64,000 bases of DNA from Ignavibacteriales bacterium (GCA_016707115.1 JADJIH010000001.1:186001-250000); one strand, 5' to 3'; counted from the first letter of the stretch, positions 27,550 through 36,923 are shown. Numbers and translations: made by a program. The notes: generated by a model not told the origin, from the letters alone.

Positions 27550-27577
27550 TTAGCCCTAAATCAATAAAGGGATTCGG

Positions 27578-28150
27578 ATGAAAAAATCTTTTCTGGATTT
27601 TATTTTTAGAAACAGATTGCCTGTTACACTTTTTGTTGTTGTTGCATCTTTTACACTAACATATTATGGCTCTAGAGCTGAAAGAGATGGAATTGGTTAT
27701 ACTCCAGATCAGCCAATTGCCTATTCTCATAAGCTTCATGCCGGCGATATGCAGATTGACTGCAAATACTGTCACGTTGGTGTTGAAAAATCGAGACACG
27801 CAATGGTTCCTGCAGTTGCAACATGTATGAATTGCCACACTGTTTCTAGAAAAGACAGACCTGAAATAATCAAACTTGCAGAATATTATCGTGATGGAAA
27901 ACCACTTCAGTGGAAACGCATCCACAAAGTTCCTGATTATGCTTATTTCAATCACTCAGTTCACGTTAATAAAGGTATTGATTGTACTGCTTGTCATGGT
28001 GAAATAACTCATATGGAAAAAGTCGGACAAATGAATTCGCTTACGATGGGAAGTTGTTTGAATTGTCATCGTGATGCTCATGCTAAATTCCCTGAACTTA
28101 AAGATAAAATTAAACCAGGTCCGGAATATTGTTCAGCTTGTCATAGATAA
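27578..28150 (+). CDS. actA: Alternative Complex III subunit ActA, pentahaem cytochrome c
   Basis: The 190-residue protein has one N-terminal membrane segment (LPVTLFVVVASFTLTYY) and five CxxCH haem-binding motifs (CKYCH, CMNCH, CTACH, CLNCH, CSACH). That is the haem number and layout of ActA, the multihaem periplasmic subunit of quinol:electron-acceptor oxidoreductase (ACIII). Its haems carry electrons from the ActB iron-sulphur clusters towards the mono-haem subunit and the oxidase. It is the first gene of the respiratory operon. A CCCT...AGGG pair near its ribosome binding site (27553-27570) could partly cover translation initiation. Confidence 0.92.
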   Translation: MKKSFLDFIFRNRLPVTLFVVVASFTLTYYGSRAERDGIGYTPDQPIAYSHKLHAGDMQIDCKYCHVGVEKSRHAMVPAVATCMNCHTVSRKDRPEIIKLAEYYRDGKPLQWKRIHKVPDYAYFNHSVHVNKGIDCTACHGEITHMEKVGQMNSLTMGSCLNCHRDAHAKFPELKDKIKPGPEYCSACHR

Positions 28151-28182
28151 TGAAAAATTAGAAATCATTAAACAAGATCGAT

Positions 28183-28359
28183 ATGAATAGAAAAAAGTTT
28201 TTTACATCAGTTTCATTGGGTGCAGTTGGCTTTGCCATCTATAATTCTTTTCCGATGAAATACTTTTCAAAAAAATCTAATAACCCAAATAGCGCTGTAA
28301 AAGTTAAAATCAATCCTCTTGCAGTAAGCAGAAATCAAAAGGGTAGTAAGAATGTCTGA
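28183..28359 (+). CDS. 58-residue Tat-like small membrane protein between actA and actB
   Basis: A complete ATG-to-TGA frame lies between actA and actB and overlaps actB by 8 bp, the same style of overlap as its neighbours. The product starts MNRKKFFTSVSLGAVGFAIYNS, a short basic head (RKKFF, like a relaxed twin-arginine motif) followed by one hydrophobic segment, and then a Lys/Asn-rich tail. Position and overlap make it likely to be translated. It could be an accessory or assembly peptide of ACIII or a vestige of a Tat signal. No family is recognised. Confidence 0.55.
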   Translation: MNRKKFFTSVSLGAVGFAIYNSFPMKYFSKKSNNPNSAVKVKINPLAVSRNQKGSKNV

Positions 28360-31300
28360 TATAAAATCCGATAACACTGAGAATATGAATAGCAATCATC
28401 TTGAACCAAATTATTGGAGAAGTTTTGAAGCTTTTTATAATGATCCTGCAGTAATTGAAGCTAAAGGGCATGAGTTTAAAGAAGGCGTTACAGATGATTT
28501 TTCTTCTACGGGAATGTCTAATCTTTCCAGAAGAAAATTTTTAGCTTTACTCGGTGCTTCTGCTGCAATAGCAGGAACAGCTTGTACTGATTATCGTGAT
28601 AAAGGTGAGATAGTTCCTTACAATATCAAACCTGAAGAAATTACAGTTGGCAAACCAAACTTTTATGCTTCAACTTGTACTGCATGTGCAAATGCTTGCG
28701 GTGTTCTGATTAAAACTCGTGAAGGAAGACCGATTAAAGTTGATGGAAATCCAGATCATCCTGTAAACAAAGGAAAGATTTGTGCAAAAGGACAAGCTAA
28801 CATTCTAAATCTTTATGATCCTGAGAGATTAAAAAACCCATTGATTGGTAGAAACTCAACATTTAATGAAATTAGCTGGAAAGACGCAGATTCCGATATT
28901 ATAAATGCTTTGGCATCAGCAAATGGAAAAGAAATTGTAATTCTTACAAATCCAATCAGCTCTCCAACTACACTCAAAGTTATTGAAGATTTTAAATCTA
29001 AATATCCAACAACAAAAGTATATTCTTACAGTTTATTTAATGATGATATTAAAAACGCAGCCTGGCAAAAAACATTTGGTTCAGGTAACTATCCATTAGT
29101 AAAGTGGAATGAAGCAAAAGTAATTGTTGCTTTGGAATCTGATTTTCTTGGAGTTGATGGAAATAAAATTGAAAACTCAAGATTATTTGCTGAAGGCAGA
29201 GATGTTGAAACAAAATCTTTTAACAGACTTTATTGTATTGACAGTACTTTGACTATAACAGGCAACAATGCTGATTATAGATTACGATTAAGACCTGAAG
29301 CCCAGCTTGAATTTGTAATGAGTTTGATGAGTGAATTAAGCGGCAAAGGTGCGTTAAACCTTTCTGTAAATACTGCTGGTTATTCATTAAGCGGATTTGC
29401 AACAAAGTATAACTTAAAGAAAAAAGTTTTGGATCAATTAGTAAAAGATCTTGCATCCAACAAAGGTAAAGCTATTGTTGATGCTGGAAGTTCGTTATCT
29501 GAGAACGTTCATATTGCAGTTAATTTATTGAATGAAGCACTTGGTAACTCTGCTATGTTTAGAAGTGATTCTGCTGTAACTACTCTTGTTGAAAATTCAT
29601 CAGTACAGGAAATTGAATCGCTCATCCAAAAAATGAATGATGGAAATGTTGCTGCTGCAATTCATTTTGATAGCAATCCGGTGTATCATCTTGCTCAGGA
29701 TTTTGGTTACAAAAAGGCATTAAGTAAAGTTGGATTAGTTGTAACACTTTCTGAAAGAGAAAACGAAACAACATCTTTAAGCAAATATGTCCTTCCAATC
29801 AACCATAACTTTGAAAGTTGGGGAGATGCAAAAACCAGAACTGGAGTTATCTCATTACAACAGCCAGTTATTGCTCCATTAAATTCAACAAGACAAAAAG
29901 AGTCAATACTACTTACATGGATAAATGGTAAATCAGATTCATTCAATGAAACTTTATATCACGAATATTTAATGAAGTATTGGGAAACATCAATCTACCC
30001 AACATTAAATTCTAAACTGGATTTTAAGAGATTCTGGTTTGGATCACTTCACGATGGAATCGTGCTTACAAATGAAACTGTTGCTGCTTCAAGAACATTT
30101 AATTCTGGAGTTACAAGTTTATTATCGCAAAGCTCTACCGCTAAAGGCTTCACTTTATTGATTAAAGAAAATTATAATCTTGCTGATGGTAGTTTTTCTC
30201 ATAATGGCTGGATGCATGAATTACCTCATCCGGTTTCTAAAATGATGTGGGATAATTATGCTGCACTCTCAGAAAAATCTTGTAAAGATTTAGGTGTTAA
30301 GAATAACGATGTAATTGAAGTAAAAACTGGAAGTCGTAAAATTTCACTTCCGGTTTTTATGCAAGCCGGAACTGCAGATGAAGTTATCATAATAGAATCA
30401 GGTTTTGGTCGTACTAATTCTGGGACTGTTGCAAATGATGTTGGTTTTAACTCGAATGTTTTATTATCCAAGTCAACAGATTATTCTCCTTGGATTTATT
30501 CCGGAGTAGAAGTAACTAAAACTGGTGATACTTATGAATTAGCATCATCACAGGAACATCATGCTTTTGATGATCCACGAATAAAAGATTTGCACAAAAT
30601 AAGAAATATTATTCAGGAAGCTACTGTAGCAAGCTATCTAAAAAATCCTCATATCATAAAAGAAAAACATCATGGTGAATTAGCCAGTGTTTATGACCCA
30701 CATCCGTATAACGATTTAAAATGGGGAATGGCGATTGATCTAAACAAATGCACAGGTTGCGGTGATTGTGTAGTTGCTTGCGATGTTGAAAATAATATTC
30801 CTGTCGTTGGAAAAGATCAGGTTCTTAAAAGCAGGGAGATGCAATGGTTAAGAATAGATAGATATTATTCAGGAACTGCAGATGAACCAAAAGTAAGTAT
30901 TCAACCAATGCTTTGTCAACATTGTGATCAAGCTCCTTGCGAAAATGTTTGTCCAGTTGTTGCAACAACGCATAGTCCTGATGGTTTGAACCAAATGGTT
31001 TATAATCGATGCGTTGGTACTCGTTATTGTTCAAACAACTGTCCTTTTAAAGTTAGAAGATTTAACTTCTTTAATTTCAGAGATCATTTCAGAGATAGTT
31101 TCCAGGAAAATCCAATACTTGCATTGATGCACAATCCGGAAGTTACAGTTCGTTCACGTGGAGTTATGGAAAAATGTACTTTCTGCGTTCAGAGAATTTC
31201 TGAAGGCAGAGCAGATGCAACACACGAGAATCGCAAATTAAAAGGCAGTGATATCACAACGGCTTGCCAGGATTCTTGCGGATCAAATGCAATTTATTTT

Positions 31301-31441
31301 GGTGATATAAACGATAAAGAATCAGAATTTTATAAATATAGAAATCACGAGCTTGGCTATTATGTGCTTGAAGAACTTAACATCAAACCAAACGTAACTT
31401 ATATAGCTAAACTCAGAAATATCCACTCGGAGGAAGCATAG
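28352..31441 (+). CDS. actB: Alternative Complex III subunit ActB (molybdopterin-oxidoreductase-like, Fe-S)
   Basis: This 1029-residue protein carries a Tat-type signal inside its N-terminus (SRRKFLALLGASAAIAG, about 60-76). It has a molybdopterin-oxidoreductase-like domain with CTACANAC ... CAKGQ and a C-terminal ferredoxin domain. The latter contains the cluster-binding groups CTGCGDCVVAC, CQHCDQAPCENVC, CVGTRYCSNNC and CTFC...CQDSC (from about 805 to 990). This fused ActB1-ActB2 form is the norm in ACIII. In characterised complexes the first domain holds no molybdenum cofactor and the clusters pass quinol electrons to ActA. It overlaps the 58-residue ORF and ends on the GTG start of actC. 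Confidence 0.93.
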   Translation: MSDIKSDNTENMNSNHLEPNYWRSFEAFYNDPAVIEAKGHEFKEGVTDDFSSTGMSNLSRRKFLALLGASAAIAGTACTDYRDKGEIVPYNIKPEEITVGKPNFYASTCTACANACGVLIKTREGRPIKVDGNPDHPVNKGKICAKGQANILNLYDPERLKNPLIGRNSTFNEISWKDADSDIINALASANGKEIVILTNPISSPTTLKVIEDFKSKYPTTKVYSYSLFNDDIKNAAWQKTFGSGNYPLVKWNEAKVIVALESDFLGVDGNKIENSRLFAEGRDVETKSFNRLYCIDSTLTITGNNADYRLRLRPEAQLEFVMSLMSELSGKGALNLSVNTAGYSLSGFATKYNLKKKVLDQLVKDLASNKGKAIVDAGSSLSENVHIAVNLLNEALGNSAMFRSDSAVTTLVENSSVQEIESLIQKMNDGNVAAAIHFDSNPVYHLAQDFGYKKALSKVGLVVTLSERENETTSLSKYVLPINHNFESWGDAKTRTGVISLQQPVIAPLNSTRQKESILLTWINGKSDSFNETLYHEYLMKYWETSIYPTLNSKLDFKRFWFGSLHDGIVLTNETVAASRTFNSGVTSLLSQSSTAKGFTLLIKENYNLADGSFSHNGWMHELPHPVSKMMWDNYAALSEKSCKDLGVKNNDVIEVKTGSRKISLPVFMQAGTADEVIIIESGFGRTNSGTVANDVGFNSNVLLSKSTDYSPWIYSGVEVTKTGDTYELASSQEHHAFDDPRIKDLHKIRNIIQEATVASYLKNPHIIKEKHHGELASVYDPHPYNDLKWGMAIDLNKCTGCGDCVVACDVENNIPVVGKDQVLKSREMQWLRIDRYYSGTADEPKVSIQPMLCQHCDQAPCENVCPVVATTHSPDGLNQMVYNRCVGTRYCSNNCPFKVRRFNFFNFRDHFRDSFQENPILALMHNPEVTVRSRGVMEKCTFCVQRISEGRADATHENRKLKGSDITTACQDSCGSNAIYFGDINDKESEFYKYRNHELGYYVLEELNIKPNVTYIAKLRNIHSEEA

Positions 31442-32817
31442 TGAATGTTGATTACTCCCAGGAAGGCCCGGTAGTAGCCGGAAGGTTGACACTTGCTCAG
31501 ATTGAAGAGCTTGTTGCCAAACCGATGGATACTAAACCTGATAAAAAATATTTTATCGCGCTTTCAATTTCTTTAACTGCACTTTCAATTGGTGCTATTT
31601 GCCTTGGTCTAACTTTCTTTTATGGAGTTGGACTTTGGGGAAACAATCAGCCGGTTGGTTGGGCAGTAGATATTGTAAACTTTGTGTTTTGGGTTGGTAT
31701 CGGTCACGCTGGTACTTTAATTTCAGCAATACTTTTTCTATTAAGGCAAAAGTGGCGTACAGGCATTGCAAGATTTGCAGAAGCGATGACAATTTTTGCT
31801 GTTATGTGCGCAGGAATTTTCCCTGCAGTTCACACTGGTCGTCCTTGGATGGATGGATATTTATTCCCTTATCCAAATCAGCATGGTTTATGGGTTAACT
31901 TTACATCACCACTTTTATGGGATGTGTTCGCAGTTTCAACATACTTTACTGTTTCTTTTGTTTTTTGGTACGTTGGTTTAATACCAGACTTTGCAACTTT
32001 GCGAGATAGAACATCTTCAAAAATTAAAAAAACTATTTATTCTGTTTTCTCATTAGGCTGGAGACATTCAAATAGACATTGGACTCATTACGAAAAAGCT
32101 TATGTATTACTTGCTGGATTTGCAACTCCACTTGTACTTTCTGTACATACAATAGTAAGTTTTGATTTTGCAGTTTCAATTATTCCAGGATGGCACACAA
32201 CAATCTTTCCGCCTTACTTTGTTGCAGGCGCAATCTTTTCTGGATTTGCAATGGTAGTTACTGTATTAGTTTTTGTTAGAAAGATTTTCGATTTACAACA
32301 TATAATCACACTTGATCATCTTGAAAAAATGAATAAGGTTATTCTTGCAACAGGAATGATGGTTGGATATGCTTATGCAATGGAATTTTTTATTGCGTGG
32401 TACAGCGGTGTTTCATCTGAAACATTTGTGTTTATAAATCGTGCATTAGGACCTTATGCCTGGGCTTACTGGATAATGGTTAGCTGTAACGTAATCTTCC
32501 CGCAATTTTTCTGGTTTAAGAAAATTAGAAGATCAATTCCAATTATGATGGTAATTGTAATCTTAGTAAATGTTGGAATGTGGTTTGAAAGATTTGTTAT
32601 TACAGTAACTTCACTTAACAGAGATTTTCTTCCATCAAGCTGGGCATATTACACTCCAACAATTTTTGATTTAGGAATTTTATTAGGAAGCTTTGGATTA
32701 TTCTTTACACTTGTAATCTTATTTACAAAATCATTACCTGTTGTTTCGATATCTGAAGTTAAAGCTGTTGCAGATGGCGCACAACCAACTCATCACAGAG
32801 GTGAACATCATGCATAA
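31441..32817 (+). CDS. actC: Alternative Complex III subunit ActC (NrfD/PsrC-like quinol-binding membrane protein)
   Basis: The GTG start overlaps the actB stop (TAGTG). The 458-residue protein has about ten membrane-spanning segments and the NrfD-type features GIGHAGTLISAILFL (about 84-98) and HTGRPW (about 131-136). ActC is one of two NrfD-like subunits of ACIII and is the likely quinol-oxidising site facing the ActB clusters. The C-terminus is His-rich (HHRGEHHA) and overlaps the following gene by 8 bp. Confidence 0.92.
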   Translation: MNVDYSQEGPVVAGRLTLAQIEELVAKPMDTKPDKKYFIALSISLTALSIGAICLGLTFFYGVGLWGNNQPVGWAVDIVNFVFWVGIGHAGTLISAILFLLRQKWRTGIARFAEAMTIFAVMCAGIFPAVHTGRPWMDGYLFPYPNQHGLWVNFTSPLLWDVFAVSTYFTVSFVFWYVGLIPDFATLRDRTSSKIKKTIYSVFSLGWRHSNRHWTHYEKAYVLLAGFATPLVLSVHTIVSFDFAVSIIPGWHTTIFPPYFVAGAIFSGFAMVVTVLVFVRKIFDLQHIITLDHLEKMNKVILATGMMVGYAYAMEFFIAWYSGVSSETFVFINRALGPYAWAYWIMVSCNVIFPQFFWFKKIRRSIPIMMVIVILVNVGMWFERFVITVTSLNRDFLPSSWAYYTPTIFDLGILLGSFGLFFTLVILFTKSLPVVSISEVKAVADGAQPTHHRGEHHA

Positions 32818-33976
32818 CGATAAAAAGATTTATGGAATTGCAGCAACATTTAAAACTCCAGATGAGATTATTAATGCTGCAAAAAAAGTTTCAAGTGCTG
32901 GTTACATTCAATATGATGTAAACACTCCTTATCCTGTTCACGGAATGGATGCAGCAATGAAGATTAAACCTTCAAAGCTTGGATTTGTTACTTTGGTTAT
33001 GGGATTAGCAGGAGCTGCACTTGCATTGTTGATGATGTATTATATGATGTCAGTTGATTATCCAATGGTAATTGGTGGTAAACCATTCTTTGCATTACCG
33101 GCATTTATTCCTGTTACATTTGAGTTAACAGTTTTACTTGCAACACTTTCCACAGTTGGTGCGATGATAGCTCTGTTTTTCAGGTTGCCGGATAATCAAC
33201 ATCCATTGCACGATACAGCTTATATGAAAAGTGTGTCTGGTGATAAATTTGGATTGGTTATTGAGGCATCAGATGTAAAGTTTGATGAAAAATCAGTAAC
33301 AGATTTTCTCAAAAGCCTGCATGCATTAAATACTGAAATTATTTATTATCCTGAAGAAGTTGCTTATCCAATATTTCAACCAAAGTTTATAATGTTCTTA
33401 ATTGCAATATCTGTTGTGGTTTCCGGCGGAACATACTTTATGTTGAATAAACTTGTTTATATGACACCATTCAATTGGATGATGGATCAGGATAAATTAA
33501 CTCCGCAAAAACCAAGTGAACTTTTTGCTGATGGTCGCGGAATGCGAACTCCTGTTGAAGGAACAGTTGCACAAGGATTTATTCCTTATCCCTACAAAGG
33601 ACAAACAAATCCAACAGAAGTTTTAGCAAATCCATTTTTGCCAACAAAAGAAAATATTGCGTTAGGCAAAGCAAAGTATTTTACATATTGCACACCTTGC
33701 CACGGAGATTTTGCTGATGGTGACAGCAGATTAAGAGGACAATTTCCAAATCCGCCAACATTGCATTCTAAACGTGCAAGAGATTTTAGTGATGGAATGA
33801 TTTATCACATAATTACAAACGGACAAAATGTAATGCCATCTTATGCATCTCAAATTACAAGAGATGAACGTTGGGCAATTGTAAATTATGTTAGAGTTCT
33901 ACAGCGGGCAAAAAATGCTAGCGATGCTGATTTAATTGATATGAATAAGGAGGCTGGTAGCAATGTCGCAAACTGA
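32810..33976 (+). CDS. Fused Alternative Complex III subunits ActD (DUF3341) and ActE (mono-haem cytochrome c)
   Basis: I start at the ATG at 32810; a longer frame upstream lies wholly within actC. Residues 1-175 are DUF3341 (ActD: 'IYGIAATFKTPDEIINAAKKVSSAGY', 'TPYPVHGMDAAMKIKPS', two membrane spans). A third membrane segment near 198-218 is followed by a class I cytochrome c (ActE) with haem motif CTPCH (C294, C297, H298) and candidate axial Met in NVMPSY. In many genomes these are two genes; here there is one frame with no stop between. The fusion tethers the mono-haem cytochrome to the complex. It overlaps actC and actF. Confidence 0.88.
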   Translation: MHNDKKIYGIAATFKTPDEIINAAKKVSSAGYIQYDVNTPYPVHGMDAAMKIKPSKLGFVTLVMGLAGAALALLMMYYMMSVDYPMVIGGKPFFALPAFIPVTFELTVLLATLSTVGAMIALFFRLPDNQHPLHDTAYMKSVSGDKFGLVIEASDVKFDEKSVTDFLKSLHALNTEIIYYPEEVAYPIFQPKFIMFLIAISVVVSGGTYFMLNKLVYMTPFNWMMDQDKLTPQKPSELFADGRGMRTPVEGTVAQGFIPYPYKGQTNPTEVLANPFLPTKENIALGKAKYFTYCTPCHGDFADGDSRLRGQFPNPPTLHSKRARDFSDGMIYHIITNGQNVMPSYASQITRDERWAIVNYVRVLQRAKNASDADLIDMNKEAGSNVAN

Positions 33977-35153
33977 TTTTCATTACCAGAAAAAAGAACT
34001 TCCTGCCAGCTTATCAAGATTAGGAATAATAATTTTTGTGGTTGGTACTGTACTCTCACTTCTTGCTTTCTTTGTTGATCAGGAAAGAGCAATATTTAAT
34101 TATCTTGTAACTTATATGATGATAGTTAGCATTGGGCTTGGTTCACTATTTCTTATTGGGTTAGAGTACATTGCCGGTGCTGATTGGAGTACTCCGATAA
34201 GAAGAATTCCGGAATTTTTTGCAATGCTTTTACCTGTGTTGTTAGTTCTTGTAATTCCTTTATTAGTGTTTAACCATGATTTATTTCATTGGGCACATAA
34301 AGAAGCTGTTGCTGATGATAAAATCCTGCAAGGTAAAGCTCCTTACTTAAACGTAACATTTTTTATTGTAAGAACTTTTGTATTTATCGGATTGTGGTCA
34401 TTATTCTATTGGATGATGGTAAGAAATTCCAGAAAGCAAGATGAAACAAAAGATCAAACACTTACAAAAAAGAATATAAGATTAGGTGCGATATTTATTC
34501 CTGTTTTTGCTTTAAGCATTACTTTTACTGCAATTGATTTTATGATGAGTCTTGAGCCGCATTGGTTCTCAACGATTTATGGTGTCTATTACTTTGCCGG
34601 AACAGTTGTAGCCTCATTAGCCGCTATTACAATTGCTGTTCTTAAGTTAAAGGAAAAAGGATATTTCAGTCCCTGGATGACTGATGATCATCTTTTTAGT
34701 TTAGGCGCTTTGATGTTTGCATTCATTAATTTCTGGGCATACATCGCATTCTCGCAATTTATGTTGATATGGTATGCAGATTTACCAGAAGAAACATTTT
34801 GGTATTTAATTCGTTGGGAAGGCGGATGGGTTTTCATTTCGATTTTATTAATGATTGTTCACTTTTTTGTTCCTTACTTTGCATTGTTAACTCAACCATC
34901 AAAAATGAATCCTAAAAGATTAAAGTTTATTGCAATATGGTTATTGTTCGCACATTTGCTTGATATGTTTTGGTTGATAATGCCAAATATGGGATCAATG
35001 AAAAATGGTTATGTTTTTAGCTGGATCGATTTAGTTTTTCCAATTGCCGGAACAGGTTTAGTAATTTTAGTTTTTGCATTTGCAGCTAAGAAAGCTAATC
35101 TAATTCCAATTGGTGATCCAAAATTAAAAAGAGGAATTGATTTTCATCTCTAA
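33963..35153 (+). CDS. actF: Alternative Complex III subunit ActF (NrfD-like quinol:cytochrome c oxidoreductase)
   Basis: The 396-residue, roughly ten-span membrane protein is the second NrfD-like subunit, shorter than ActC. Segments such as 'MSLEPHWFSTIYGVYYFAG' (about 195-213) and 'WEGGWVFISILLMIVHFFVPY' are typical of ActF. It forms the other half of the membrane core of ACIII. The gene starts 14 bp inside the ActD-ActE fusion gene. Confidence 0.92.
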   Translation: MSQTDFHYQKKELPASLSRLGIIIFVVGTVLSLLAFFVDQERAIFNYLVTYMMIVSIGLGSLFLIGLEYIAGADWSTPIRRIPEFFAMLLPVLLVLVIPLLVFNHDLFHWAHKEAVADDKILQGKAPYLNVTFFIVRTFVFIGLWSLFYWMMVRNSRKQDETKDQTLTKKNIRLGAIFIPVFALSITFTAIDFMMSLEPHWFSTIYGVYYFAGTVVASLAAITIAVLKLKEKGYFSPWMTDDHLFSLGALMFAFINFWAYIAFSQFMLIWYADLPEETFWYLIRWEGGWVFISILLMIVHFFVPYFALLTQPSKMNPKRLKFIAIWLLFAHLLDMFWLIMPNMGSMKNGYVFSWIDLVFPIAGTGLVILVFAFAAKKANLIPIGDPKLKRGIDFHL

Positions 35154-35178
35154 TTAAAATTTGAGATATAAGGTTTAT

Positions 35179-36108
35179 ATGAAAGAAATTTTAGACGGAA
35201 TAAAAAGTAAAACTGAACAGGCAACAAAAAATCCTGGTGCTAAATTCGGAGCGTTATATATTTACGTTCTCGTAATCATTTTGGCAATTGGGATTTATTA
35301 TGTGAACAATCTTGAAAACATTTCAAGACAAAGTGTTCCGCCAGTTTTAAAGGATACAACTGTTGTTACAGATTTAGTATTAAAGAATGCGCAAACTATT
35401 CCACCGATTGATATCAAAACTGTAAGTCAATCCACACCCGAACTTCTTACTGAAGGTGAGAAAATTTATAAAACAAATTGCTCATCCTGTCACGGAGAAA
35501 ATGGTGCTGGCGGCGGACCAGGTTCTATGGGATTGAATCCTGCTCCAAGAAACTTTACATCAAAAGATAATTGGAAGAATGGTACAACGCTCTCATCAAT
35601 CTATACAACTTTAATGACAGGTTTACCGCCAAGCGCAATGATTGCATACGACTTCTTGTTACCAAGAGAAAGATTCGCTGTTGCACATTATATCAGAACT
35701 AGTTTTATTCCGACAGCTGATAATGATACTGAAGCTGATTTATTAGCTTTAGAAGCGACTTATAATTTATCCGGTGGGTTGCAGCTTCCAGCGCAGATAC
35801 CGGTTAAAAGTGCAAGCTTTTTATTTGTAAGTGAAAATCAAACTGCAAATGCAAAGATTGATTCAACAATCGCATCGATAAAAAAATATCAATCAGAAAT
35901 CGGGTTTGAGACTTTTTCAAAAGTTGTTAAGAATAAAAAAGTTGCTTTATCATTTCTTTCTAAAAATTCAGGCTGGAAACAGAATGAGTCAGCATTTGTA
36001 AATCTTGTTGTTAATAATGTTAATCAAAATGGATTTAATGGTTCAGTATTTAATCTTAAAAATGAAGAATGGAATTCGTTATATAGTTTGATGTTAAAAT
36101 TGATTTAA
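35179..36108 (+). CDS. Membrane-anchored mono-haem cytochrome c with unusual C-terminal domain
   Basis: I choose ATG at 35179, preceded by AAGGTT, rather than a TTG at 35161. The product (309 residues) has one membrane anchor (FGALYIYVLVIILAIGIYYV, about 23-42) and a class I cytochrome domain with CSSCHGENGAGGGPGSMG (about 98-115), which includes the glycine-rich loop seen in oxidase-linked cytochromes. An extra domain of about 100 residues follows without haem motifs. Located between ActF and the SCO gene, it is probably the electron carrier between ACIII and the oxidase, or an additional ACIII subunit. Confidence 0.82.
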   Translation: MKEILDGIKSKTEQATKNPGAKFGALYIYVLVIILAIGIYYVNNLENISRQSVPPVLKDTTVVTDLVLKNAQTIPPIDIKTVSQSTPELLTEGEKIYKTNCSSCHGENGAGGGPGSMGLNPAPRNFTSKDNWKNGTTLSSIYTTLMTGLPPSAMIAYDFLLPRERFAVAHYIRTSFIPTADNDTEADLLALEATYNLSGGLQLPAQIPVKSASFLFVSENQTANAKIDSTIASIKKYQSEIGFETFSKVVKNKKVALSFLSKNSGWKQNESAFVNLVVNNVNQNGFNGSVFNLKNEEWNSLYSLMLKLI

Positions 36109-36119
36109 GTTTAGTTTTT

Positions 36120-36915
36120 ATGAAAATATTATTTGTTTCGATTATCATTTCAGTTTTTGCATTTATTGCAAAGGCTGATGATAAAAAAATAGAAGTTGGA
36201 ATTGATGAACAACTTGGTAAATCAATTCCTTTACAAGAATTCTTTGTTGATGAAAATGGTAACAAGGTTTCAGCTAAAGGATTTATTTACAAAACCAACT
36301 GTTCTTTCATTTGTGTATTATAATTGTCCTGGCATCTGTAGTCCGCTATTGATGGAAATGTCTGATATTATTAATAAATCAGAAATGGTTGCTGGAGTTG
36401 ATTACAATGTTGTTTCGATAAGCATGGATGAACTCGAAACTCCAAAAGACGCAATGGAAAGAAAGCAAACGTTCTTTAAAACACTTGATAAAAATATTCC
36501 ACCTGAAAGCTGGAAGTTTTTAACAGGGGACAGTGCAACAATTAAAAAAGTTGCTGATGCGGCAGGTTTTTATTTCAAACGAAATGGAAAAGATTTTTTA
36601 CACGCAGGTGCATTTATTTTTGTAGATAACAATGGAAAGATTTGCAGATATCTTTTTCCAAGTTATTCTGAAAAAAGAGGATTTGGAATTTTACCTTTTG
36701 ATTTTAAAATGTCAGTTATTGAAACATCAGAAGGAAAAATTTCACCAACAATGGCAAAGGTTTTACAGTTCTGTTTTAGTTATGATCCTGAAGGACAAAC
36801 TTATGTCCTTAACTTTACAAGAATATTCGGTGCAGGCATCTTAATAATTATTGGCATATTTGCTATCGTTTACTTAAGAGTTAAACCTAAAAAAGATTTT
36901 ATTAAAGCGAGGTAA
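36120..36915 (+). pseudogene. SCO1/SenC copper chaperone, frameshifted
   Basis: The gene is split over two frames. The first (36120-36323) gives a signal peptide (MKILFVSIIISVFAFIAKA) and the start of the mature protein as far as DENGNKVS. The second, open to 36915, continues with QLKDLFTKPTVLSFVYYNCPGICSPLL, including the copper-binding CPGIC motif, the SMDE segment, the FLHAG histidine region and a C-terminal membrane segment (IFGAGILIIIGIFAIVYL). Removing one T from the GGTTT run at 36266-36270 restores GNKVQLKDLF and a single frame of about 264 residues. SCO proteins load copper into the CuA site of subunit II. It is either a true mutation or a sequence error. Confidence 0.85.
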
Positions 36916-36923
36916 TTTTATAA

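Larger units (their letters stand above)
26913..27577 (+). other. 665-bp gene-free region upstream of the respiratory operon
   Basis: I find no convincing protein gene on either strand; the longest start-to-stop frame at its left edge (26941-27015) encodes only 24 residues. It contains an inverted repeat ATTCCGGA/TCCGGAAT (27017-27024 and 27044-27051), the stem-loop at 27444-27467 and the terminator-like hairpin at 27508-27549. Together these fit a long regulatory leader of the operon or an undetected small RNA. Confidence 0.5.

Noticed and set aside
32741..32809. Upstream extension of the ActD-ActE fusion
   Set aside because: It lies inside actC in another frame; the ATG at 32810 starts the recognised DUF3341 sequence.
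36196..36280. Independent start for the second half of SCO
   Set aside because: The residues before QLKDLF are not SCO-like in that frame, whereas the other frame encodes a perfect signal peptide; the frameshift explains both.
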